The notes below the pieces were generated by a model. The model saw only the letters and a program-made list of their open reading frames with translations, did not search any database and was not told the origin of the DNA. Shown piece after piece: positions 1 through 5,031 of a stretch of 5,031 nucleotides of DNA. Positions within the stretch are counted from its first letter, which is position 1. The number at the start of each line of letters is the position of its first letter. The stretch lies in contig CAAGLC010000003.1 of the NCBI GenBank assembly GCA_900770685.1, forward strand, positions 1 through 5,031, read 5' to 3'. Source of the DNA: Clostridia bacterium. Its GTDB lineage: Bacteria > Bacillota > Clostridia > Christensenellales > Borkfalkiaceae. A program made the translations under genes and the position numbers.

Positions 1-89
1 ATTCTGAAATTCCTGAGGTGTTCAAAAACCTTAGCGAGCAATTTGATAAGTACGGAAAAATTAACGAAACAGTTATTGAAATGAACTAA
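1..89 (+). CDS. 3' end of an unidentified plus-strand gene (partial)
   Basis: An open frame enters from the left edge (first full codon at position 3) and ends in TAA at 87-89. It gives about 28 C-terminal residues, starting SEIPEVFKNL and ending TVIEMN. The composition is that of a soluble, charged protein tail (Glu/Lys/Asn-rich) with no membrane segment. The strong hairpin terminator that starts 16 nt after the stop, in the right orientation, supports a real gene ending here. The alternative plus frame, ending in TGA at 82-84, reads less like a protein. The fragment is too short to assign a family. The gene converges on the minus-strand rpe operon. Confidence 0.6.
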   Translation, partial: SEIPEVFKNLSEQFDKYGKINETVIEMN

Positions 90-104
90 TTTTTTATAAA
101 ATTT

Positions 105-141
105 AAAAGCCCGATTTGAATAAAATCGGGCTTTTTCTTTT
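105..141 (+). terminator. Rho-independent terminator between convergent genes
   Basis: A perfect 13-bp inverted repeat (AAAAGCCCGATTT at 105-117, its complement at 123-135) encloses a 5-nt loop (GAATA). On the plus strand it is followed by a broken T-run (TTTTTCTTTT, 132-141). It lies 16 nt after the stop of the plus-strand partial gene, so it most likely terminates that transcript. Read on the minus strand the same stem ends in four Us and then AAAUUUU. It could therefore also act, less efficiently, as the end of the fmt-rpe operon. No other hairpin is evident downstream of rpe. Confidence 0.88.
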
Positions 142-142
142 G

Positions 143-226
143 CTAATTTTCCTCTCGATCCTTTATAAATAATAGTCGCAATATCTTTCTTATTATCATT
201 GGTGGTTTTATACAGCATATTTTCAT
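143..226 (-). CDS. Candidate 27-aa small ORF downstream of rpe
   Basis: An ATG at 226-224 opens a 27-codon frame ending in TAG at 145-143. The peptide begins MKICCIKPPM, has a basic, aliphatic middle (IIRKILRLLFIK) and ends DREEN. A GAGGTGA Shine-Dalgarno at 235-229 leaves 6 nt between GAGG and the ATG, which is good initiation context. The stop is 7 nt before the terminator stem as read on this strand, and the ATG is 46 nt after the rpe stop, so it could be the last cistron of the operon. I recognise no family. The length is within what chance allows in AT-rich spacer DNA, and another frame is open across the same region. It might be a small protein, the remnant of a lost gene, or nothing. 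Confidence 0.3.
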   Translation of the reverse strand: MKICCIKPPMIIRKILRLLFIKDREEN

Positions 227-272
227 AACTCACCTCTAAATAATTATATGCTCTATTTTTATAAAATGACCT

Positions 273-929
273 TTACATAGTTCTTAATCTTTCGATTATT
301 GCCTTTCTGTCTTCGTACTTAAACACGGTGCTTCCTGCAACTAAGACGTTTGCGCCGGCTTGTTTTACTATCGGCGCGTTCTCTTCGTTAATTCCACCGT
401 CAATTTGAAGGTCTATATCTTTTCCCGTGCTTTCGATTAGTTTTCTTGCTTCGCTAACTTTATTTAACACTTCGGGAATAAATTTTTGTCCGCCGAAACC
501 TGGGAAAACACTCATTAAAAGAAGCATGTCGCACTCTTCGATTACCGGAGCGATTGCTTTTACGGGCGTATCTGGATTTATTACTGCTCCACACTTTACG
601 CCAAGCGATTTTATTGCTTTTAAGGTGTCTTTTAACCTATCTCCACACGCTTCGTGATGCACGGTTATTATATCTGCACCGGCATCTGCAAAACGGTCGA
701 TATAATTCCACGGATTTACTATCATTAAATGCGCGTCGAAAACCGCCTTTGAATATGGTCTTGCTTCCTTTATGAATTTAGGTCCGAAGGAAAGATTTTT
801 TACGAATACTCCGTCCATTACGTCGAGATGCAATAAGTCTGCGCCACTTTCCGTGATATTCCTTACTTCCTCTCCAAACCTTGAAAAATCTGCCGATAAC
901 ATTGACGGCGCTATTTTAATAATTGCCAT
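273..929 (-). CDS. rpe: Ribulose-phosphate 3-epimerase
   Basis: This cytoplasmic enzyme interconverts D-ribulose 5-phosphate and D-xylulose 5-phosphate in the non-oxidative pentose phosphate pathway. The 218-aa product is a complete TIM barrel of normal family length. It opens with IAPSMLSADF (7-16) and then has HLDVMDG (34-40) and DAHLM (65-69). The phosphate-binding segment PGFGGQKF follows (143-150), then QIDGGI (175-180) and VAGSTVF (197-203). The expected metal and acid-base residues are all present: His34, Asp36, His67 and Asp177. The position before PGFGGQ is Phe142, where many homologues have Asn or another polar residue. The ATG lies 14 nt inside rsgA and is preceded by a strong AAGGAG Shine-Dalgarno (943-938, 8 nt spacing), which fixes the start. 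It is the last recognisable gene of the operon. In Bacillus thiN would follow, but none is seen. Confidence 0.97.
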   Translation of the reverse strand: MAIIKIAPSMLSADFSRFGEEVRNITESGADLLHLDVMDGVFVKNLSFGPKFIKEARPYSKAVFDAHLMIVNPWNYIDRFADAGADIITVHHEACGDRLKDTLKAIKSLGVKCGAVINPDTPVKAIAPVIEECDMLLLMSVFPGFGGQKFIPEVLNKVSEARKLIESTGKDIDLQIDGGINEENAPIVKQAGANVLVAGSTVFKYEDRKAIIERLRTM

Positions 930-1764
930 TTTCTTTTCTCCTTTTCTTTATTTCCTTTATTATTTCGGCGTATCTGCCGTATCTTTCTTTTGATAATCGT
1001 CCGCTCTCTACCGCGTTCTTTACCGCGCAATCCGGCTCGTCTATATGCATACAGCCCCTAAACTTGCACTTCCCTGCATATTCTAAGTATTCTGAATACA
1101 GTTCCTTAACCTCTTCTTCAGCCGTTTCCACTTCGATAACGGCAAATCCAGGAGAATCTATTATGCTTATCGTTCCGTCTTCGTATATCTCGGAATAGGT
1201 CGTTGTATGCTTACCCCTATTGGTCTTCTCGCTAAGTTCTCCCACCCTTAACGATAACGAAAACAACGCGTTTATTAGCGAAGTTTTTCCAACGGCGCTT
1301 TGACCTGCTAAAACAACCGTTTTTCCTTCGAGTTTATCTTTTATTTTCTCTAACCCTAGTTTGTCTTTTGCGCTCACTTTAATTATTTCGCAAACGTTAG
1401 AATACTGCTCGGTAATTTGATTTAACGCCTCTTCTCCAAGGTCGGTTTTATTGACCAAGATATACGGCTCTATACATGCTTTTTTGGCGGAAATTAACAC
1501 CTTATCAACCAGTAAAAAATCAATTTTAGGCTGGCTTGCAACTACTATCATCACCGCGTCGACGTTTGATACCCTTGGTCGTATTAATTTATTTTTACGC
1601 TCGTGTACTTTGTTTATCGCCCCGTCCTTAATATCCACGTAATCGCCAACGCATAGTCCTCCGCCGGCGTGCTTTATTTTCCCTCTAGCGACAACACGAC
1701 TTCTTTGTCCGTTTATATTTACGGTGTACCCGTCAGAGCATATTTTTACTATTCTTGCACTCAT
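916..1764 (-). CDS. rsgA: Ribosome small subunit-dependent GTPase A (circularly permuted GTPase)
   Basis: RsgA (YloQ/YjeQ, CpgA) binds the immature 30S subunit and uses GTP hydrolysis as a late assembly checkpoint in the cytoplasm. The 282-aa product shows the diagnostic permuted G-motif order. An N-terminal OB-fold (about 1-65) is followed by G4 NKTD (105-108), G5 SAK (131-133), the P-loop GQSAVGKTS (154-162), the G2 region GKHTTT (184-189) and G3 DSPG (203-206). A zinc-finger domain follows, with ligands Cys233, Cys238, His240 and Cys246 in the typical C-x4-C-x-H-x5-C pattern. The tail is basic (KKRRKE), as expected for an rRNA binder. The ATG overlaps the rlmN stop as ATGA, with only a weak purine-rich GAGAG site upstream, so coupling to rlmN is likely. 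In Bacillus and many clostridia prpC and prkC sit between rlmN and rsgA. Here they do not. Confidence 0.96.
   Translation of the reverse strand: MSARIVKICSDGYTVNINGQRSRVVARGKIKHAGGGLCVGDYVDIKDGAINKVHERKNKLIRPRVSNVDAVMIVVASQPKIDFLLVDKVLISAKKACIEPYILVNKTDLGEEALNQITEQYSNVCEIIKVSAKDKLGLEKIKDKLEGKTVVLAGQSAVGKTSLINALFSLSLRVGELSEKTNRGKHTTTYSEIYEDGTISIIDSPGFAVIEVETAEEEVKELYSEYLEYAGKCKFRGCMHIDEPDCAVKNAVESGRLSKERYGRYAEIIKEIKKRRKENGNY
938..943 (-). promoter_or_regulatory. Ribosome binding site of rpe inside rsgA
   Basis: AAGGAG reads on the minus strand within the 3' end of rsgA (its Lys/Arg-rich C-terminal codons), 8 nt before the rpe ATG at 929. Together with the 14-nt rsgA/rpe overlap it supports re-initiation or independent entry at rpe. 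Confidence 0.75.
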
Positions 1765-2816
1765 TTGCTACTCTCTTCTTCTAAATATCTTTGTCGAAGT
1801 TGTCCGCAAGCGCCCTCAATATCTTCTCCCATCTTTCTCCTTACGGTTGCCGAAAGACCACCACTTTCTAGCAACCCTAAAAACCTATACGCTTGCTTTT
1901 CGGTTATACTCTTTAACTGGTTTTCCTTAACTTCGTTAAGCCTTATTAAATTGACGTGGCACGGCTTACCCTTAAGAAGTTTTATAAGTTGATTGGCATG
2001 ACGCTCGGTATCGTTTTCGTCTTTTATCAAAACGTATTCGAATATATAGCGCCTTTTGGTCTTATTAAAATAATTCTCGCAAGCCGTTAATATTTCGCTA
2101 ATGGAATATTTTTTTGCAACGGGCATTATCTTTTTTCTCTCTTCGTCAAAAGGTGCGTGAAGCGATACGGTTAAATTTATCGGAAGATTTTCGTTTGCCA
2201 AATCGTACATTTTATTTACCAATCCCGAAGTGGATAAACTTATATTCCTTGGACTTACGTTTATTCCGTTCTTATCGGAAATTAGCCTTATAAATTTGAC
2301 CGTATTATCATAATTATCTAGAGGTTCGCCACTTCCCATTAATACGACGTTGGTTACCGCTCTTTTATCTGCTAATTTACCGTCTAAGTATCTGTTTACT
2401 GTTATTACTTCCCCTAAAATTTCACCGGAAGTCAAGTTCCTTACTAATCCGTTTAATCCGGAAGCGCAAAACGCGCACCCCATTCGGCAACCAACTTGCG
2501 TAGATACGCAGAGCGTATTGCCGTGCTTATATTTCATTAATACGCCTTCGATAACGTTGCCGTCTTCAAGCAAAAACAAGAATTTCTCAGTTCCGTCCTT
2601 CGACTTTAGCGTTTTAATTATTTTTACGCCTATTGAACAGTATTTTTCTTGAAGAAGTTCTCGTAATCCTTTGGATATTTCACTCATCTCGAAAAAGTCT
2701 AGTCCCAAATGCAAATTCCTAAAAATTTGACCTACTCTAAAACTCTTTTCGTTAAACTCGTTTACTATTAAGTTTTTCATCTCGTCATAAGACAACGACA
2801 ATAAACTTTCTTTCAC
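1761..2816 (-). CDS. rlmN: Dual-specificity 23S rRNA/tRNA adenine-C2 methyltransferase (radical SAM)
   Basis: RlmN methylates C2 of A2503 in 23S rRNA (E. coli numbering) and of A37 in some tRNAs, using a 4Fe-4S cluster and two SAM molecules. The 351-aa product is full length. An N-terminal helical RNA-binding domain (about 1-90) precedes the radical-SAM barrel. Cluster ligands are Cys110, Cys114 and Cys117 (CRMGCAFC). The two further mechanistic cysteines are Cys103 (LCVSTQVGC) and Cys337 in the C-terminal GEDIEGACGQLR, equivalent to E. coli Cys118 and Cys355. The SAM-binding loop reads MGSGEPL (160-166), a Ser variant of the common GMGEP. The presence of Cys337 and this C-terminal motif fit RlmN; Cfr resistance methylases share the cysteines, but the housekeeping operon and overall sequence favour RlmN. 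The start is GTG at 2816-2814, with AAGGA 6 nt upstream and only 11 nt after the rsmB stop. The stop overlaps rsgA by 4 nt. Confidence 0.96.
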   Translation of the reverse strand: MKESLLSLSYDEMKNLIVNEFNEKSFRVGQIFRNLHLGLDFFEMSEISKGLRELLQEKYCSIGVKIIKTLKSKDGTEKFLFLLEDGNVIEGVLMKYKHGNTLCVSTQVGCRMGCAFCASGLNGLVRNLTSGEILGEVITVNRYLDGKLADKRAVTNVVLMGSGEPLDNYDNTVKFIRLISDKNGINVSPRNISLSTSGLVNKMYDLANENLPINLTVSLHAPFDEERKKIMPVAKKYSISEILTACENYFNKTKRRYIFEYVLIKDENDTERHANQLIKLLKGKPCHVNLIRLNEVKENQLKSITEKQAYRFLGLLESGGLSATVRRKMGEDIEGACGQLRQRYLEEESSK

Positions 2817-2822
2817 TTTTTT

Positions 2823-2827
2823 TCCTT
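2823..2827 (-). promoter_or_regulatory. Ribosome binding site deciding the rlmN GTG start
   Basis: AAGGA directly follows the rsmB stop codon and is separated by six A residues from the GTG at 2816. This spacing supports the non-ATG start. The next in-frame ATG is codon 13 (2780-2778), and starting there would cut into the conserved N-terminal domain. Confidence 0.7.
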
Positions 2828-4072
2828 TTAATTTTTTCTTTTAAGTTTAGCGACGAAAAATCCTAATCCACCCGAAATATCCGGTAAAAATTGAATTCCG
2901 TACTCGGTTTTTTCTCCGTTTAATTTACTCTCTATTTCTTCTACTTCAAAATTTTTATTATTCTCTAAAAACGCTTCAACCGTTTTATCGTTTTCAATTT
3001 TTAATACCGAACAGGTTGAATAATATAAATATCCACCTACCTTTACGTAATTCTTTACGGTATTTAATATCTCTCGTTGCTCTCTTATCAAACTATAAAC
3101 GTCTTCTTCAGTTCTGTTTAGTTTTATATCCGGATTATCGTTTACTACGCCCAACCCAGAACAAGGAGCGTCGCATAAAACGGCGTCGAAATACTTTACA
3201 AACTTTTCGTCGTATTCCTTTGCGTCCTTAACGCTTTCGAAAACGTTGTTACGGTTCATACGCTCTTTGTACGATTTTATAAGTTCCACCCTATGCTCGT
3301 GACAATCCCAAGAAAAAACTTCGTTAAACTTATACGACAATCTAATACTTTTACCGCCTGGAGCAGAACAACAGTCAAGAAGACTATTCCCCGCTTCTAC
3401 CGTTTCGCAAATCGCAACCGAGCCTAAAGCCTGAAAGGTATATACGCCTTTATCAAAGTCTTGATTCCTAACGAAGTTTTTTGCCGTGAACACGTTGAAA
3501 AAAGGCGTCTTTTCAAAATTAACCTTTTTATCTAAAAGATATTCTTCGCCGTTAGTTTGATAAAAAACTAACGTATTCTTTGCGTTTTCAGAAGATATAA
3601 TACTTAAAGTACGCTCGTAACCGTAATCTTCTACCAATTTCTTTACTGCAAATAGCGGATATGAATATTTTATAGAAAGGTATTCATCTCGCTCTCTCGG
3701 AAGTTCGACTTTTTCCTTTATAAACCTTCTTAAAAACGCGTTAACGAACCCACTAGCGCCCGTTTTACCCAATTTTTTCGTCAACTCCACCGCGCTGTCT
3801 AAGACGGCGTATTCTTTTTTTTCTAAGTACTTTATTGCGTACATAGAAATTTTAAGCACCGTTCTTATTGCAAGTTTCGGATTCTTTGGCGCAAGTTTTT
3901 TTAAGTAATAGGATAGTTCTATATCTTTATCTAAAACTCCGTAACAGGTTTTTACGGTTAACGCGCGATTTTTCTCTTCTATCACCGTGCCTGAAATGGC
4001 TTGCTTAAGAAAAGTTCCCTTACTGTAAACTTTATTTAATATGACGTAACAATCGTATAAATAATTAATCAT
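2828..4072 (-). CDS. rsmB: 16S rRNA (cytosine-C5)-methyltransferase RsmB
   Basis: RsmB (Sun/Fmu) makes m5C967 of 16S rRNA (E. coli numbering) from SAM. From the ATG at 4072 the product is 414 aa, close to the usual length. The N-terminal NusB-like RNA-binding domain includes NRALTVKTCYGVL (35-47) and YAVLDSAVELTKK. The Rossmann domain carries SAM motif I LLDCCSAPGGKS (231-242), motif IV DAPCSGLG (301-308, Cys304) and motif VI STCSV (352-356, catalytic Cys354). The protein ends in the family-typical GFFVAKLKR. A TTG at 4093 would add seven residues and has a plausible AAAGGG upstream. I prefer ATG because the distance to the conserved ILNKVYSKG segment matches relatives and the fmt overlap becomes 8 nt. 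The usual QD-x-S segment before motif I reads QALGS, and the usual basic residues after PCSGLG are replaced by NDN, so this is a divergent member. Confidence 0.94.
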   Translation of the reverse strand: MINYLYDCYVILNKVYSKGTFLKQAISGTVIEEKNRALTVKTCYGVLDKDIELSYYLKKLAPKNPKLAIRTVLKISMYAIKYLEKKEYAVLDSAVELTKKLGKTGASGFVNAFLRRFIKEKVELPRERDEYLSIKYSYPLFAVKKLVEDYGYERTLSIISSENAKNTLVFYQTNGEEYLLDKKVNFEKTPFFNVFTAKNFVRNQDFDKGVYTFQALGSVAICETVEAGNSLLDCCSAPGGKSIRLSYKFNEVFSWDCHEHRVELIKSYKERMNRNNVFESVKDAKEYDEKFVKYFDAVLCDAPCSGLGVVNDNPDIKLNRTEEDVYSLIREQREILNTVKNYVKVGGYLYYSTCSVLKIENDKTVEAFLENNKNFEVEEIESKLNGEKTEYGIQFLPDISGGLGFFVAKLKRKN

Positions 4073-4988
4073 TAAATACCGTTCCGACGGCAAATTTATT
4101 GCCCTTTAAAAAATCCTTAACGTCTAAAACCTTGCCACCGCTTTTTTGAACTTCTAGTAATTCTATCGCTCCGTCTTTACACGCTATTACTATTTTATCG
4201 TCCGAACGAATTACTTCGCCCTCCTTTCCGCTTCCCGTTACCGCTTTTGCTTTATATATCTTAAAATTTTCACCGTTAACGACAGCGTACGCAATCGGCC
4301 AAGGATTAAACGCCCGTATTGTATTAACTAGCGTTTGAGCGTCCTTACTAAAATCGAGTTTCGCCATTTGCTTTGTTATCATAGTGGTTTTCGTGGCTTT
4401 ATCGTGTTCTTGCGGGGTGGTTTTCATTTCCCCATTCATCAAATCTTTAACAACCTTTTTTATACATTTAGCGCCGAGTATCGACAACTTATTAAAAAGT
4501 TCTTTGGCCGTTTCTTCTTCGCCGATTTCTATTTCTTCAGAATAGATTATATCACCGGTGTCTACACCCTCGTCCGTTTTCATTATGGTAACGCCGGTTG
4601 TCTTTTCACCGTTCAAAATTGCAAAATTAATGGGAGATGCGCCACGATATTTTGGCAATAAAGAAGCGTGGATATTTATTACTCCGAGTTTTGCTATCTC
4701 CAAAATTTCCTTTGACAATATCTGTCCAAAAGCGCAAGTTATCATTAAATCGGGTGATAGCGCTTTTAAGTCATCCACCCCTTCAATTCGTATCTTATCA
4801 TACTGATAGACGGGTAGATTGTTTTCTATTGCGAAAGTTTTTACCGGTGGCGCGGTTAAAACCATCTTTCGTCCCACCGGCTTATCTTTATTAGTTACTA
4901 CGCCGACAATTTCAACACCGTCTATTTCTAATAAACTTTTAAGTGGTAAAACGGCAAAATCCGGCGTGCCTAAGTATACTACTCTCAT
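4065..4988 (-). CDS. fmt: Methionyl-tRNA formyltransferase
   Basis: Fmt transfers a formyl group from 10-formyl-tetrahydrofolate to Met-tRNAfMet, giving the initiator used in bacterial translation. The 307-aa product is full length. The N-terminal Rossmann-type catalytic domain begins MRVVYLGTPDFAV. It contains the initiator-tRNA loop region KPVGRKMVLTAPPVK (36-50) and the signature INIHASLLPKYRGASPI (104-120). The catalytic triad equivalents are Asn105, His107 and Asp143 (VDTGD), matching E. coli Asn108, His110 and Asp146. The C-terminal tRNA-binding beta-barrel domain (about 205-307) includes RAFNPWP (225-231). The ATG is 7 nt after the stop of the probable def gene, with an AAAGGA site inside the end of def. 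The stop overlaps the rsmB ATG as ATGATTAA. Def and Fmt act at the two ends of the same formyl-methionine cycle, so the adjacency makes functional sense. Confidence 0.97.
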   Translation of the reverse strand: MRVVYLGTPDFAVLPLKSLLEIDGVEIVGVVTNKDKPVGRKMVLTAPPVKTFAIENNLPVYQYDKIRIEGVDDLKALSPDLMITCAFGQILSKEILEIAKLGVINIHASLLPKYRGASPINFAILNGEKTTGVTIMKTDEGVDTGDIIYSEEIEIGEEETAKELFNKLSILGAKCIKKVVKDLMNGEMKTTPQEHDKATKTTMITKQMAKLDFSKDAQTLVNTIRAFNPWPIAYAVVNGENFKIYKAKAVTGSGKEGEVIRSDDKIVIACKDGAIELLEVQKSGGKVLDVKDFLKGNKFAVGTVFND

Positions 4989-4995
4989 CTATCTT

Positions 4996-5031
4996 TTAAT
5001 CCTTTACTATATTTTTGGCTCTGTCTGTAAA
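4996..5031 (-). CDS. def: C-terminal end of probable peptide deformylase (partial)
   Basis: A minus-strand frame enters from the right edge and ends in TAA at 4998-4996, encoding FTDRAKNIVKD. Bacterial peptide deformylases commonly end with a segment like GVLFTDRAK shortly after the catalytic HExxH helix, and def directly precedes fmt in most Bacillota. The metal-binding motifs lie outside the window, so the identification rests on eleven residues plus gene order. The stop is 7 nt upstream of fmt, consistent with one operon. Confidence 0.6.
   Translation of the reverse strand, partial: FTDRAKNIVKD
5000..5005 (-). promoter_or_regulatory. Probable ribosome binding site of fmt
   Basis: Around 5005-5000, within the last codons of the upstream gene, the minus strand reads AAAGGA/AAGGAT. 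It lies about 11 nt before the fmt ATG. The spacing is somewhat long, but no better site exists between the stop and the ATG. Confidence 0.45.

Noticed and set aside
1..84. Alternative plus frame ending in TGA at 82-84 for the left-edge gene
   Set aside because: The frame ending in TAA at 87-89 has a more protein-like composition and is followed directly by the terminator.
1669..1992. 107-codon plus-strand open frame across the rlmN/rsgA junction
   Set aside because: It is antisense to two clear conserved genes and its Ser/Leu-rich translation shows no domain. It is a shadow.
2350..2652. 100-codon plus-strand open frame opposite rlmN
   Set aside because: It is antisense to the radical-SAM core, whose sequence constraint explains the open frame. 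No ribosome binding site or family motif is seen.
1761..2816. Cfr-type antibiotic resistance methylase
   Set aside because: Cfr shares the CxxxCxxC and the two extra cysteines. The gene sits in the conserved fmt-rsmB-rlmN-rsgA block and reads as a housekeeping RlmN.
4335..4661. 108-codon plus-strand open frame opposite fmt
   Set aside because: It lies fully antisense to the well-supported fmt gene, has no recognisable motifs and a low-complexity Phe-rich composition. It is a shadow ORF.
1..5031. CRISPR arrays, insertion sequences, tRNA or rRNA genes, riboswitches, phage or defence genes
   Set aside because: No spaced direct repeats, transposase motifs, terminal inverted repeats, cloverleaf or structured leader regions were seen. 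Nearly all the sequence is explained by conserved housekeeping genes.

Overview
The window is a compact, AT-rich stretch of bacterial chromosome. It is almost entirely filled by one head-to-tail block of housekeeping genes on the minus strand. In transcription order (right to left) these are the last codons of a probable peptide deformylase (def), fmt, rsmB, rlmN, rsgA and rpe. This is the classic Bacillota order (Bacillus subtilis: def-fmt-rsmB-rlmN-prpC-prkC-rsgA-rpe-thiN). Together with the AT-rich, lysine-rich coding style it points to a low-GC Bacillota, probably a clostridial lineage. I cannot name a genus from the sequence.

Layout. Positions 1-89 hold the 3' end of an unidentified plus-strand gene. 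Positions 105-141 hold a strong hairpin with a T-tract, which ends that gene. Positions 142-272 separate the two convergent transcription units and contain one tiny minus-strand ORF (143-226) with a good Shine-Dalgarno. Positions 273-4988 hold the five complete minus-strand genes. Positions 4996-5031 hold the tail of the probable def gene. The five genes leave almost no room between them: fmt/rsmB overlap by 8 nt (from the preferred rsmB start), rsmB/rlmN are 11 nt apart, rlmN/rsgA overlap by 4 nt (ATGA) and rsgA/rpe overlap by 14 nt. This suggests one polycistronic mRNA with translational coupling.

The genes mostly serve protein synthesis. Fmt formylates initiator Met-tRNA and Def later removes the formyl group. 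RsmB and RlmN methylate 16S and 23S rRNA, and RsgA is a GTPase checkpoint in 30S subunit maturation. Rpe is a pentose-phosphate enzyme carried along by conserved synteny. All five have their expected lengths and key catalytic residues.

I did not find a new biological system here. The points most worth a second look are the absence of the prpC-prkC phosphatase/PASTA-kinase pair between rlmN and rsgA, the absence of thiN after rpe, and the small ORF plus unusually open frame between rpe and the terminator. Individual motif variants in RsmB and Rpe are minor.
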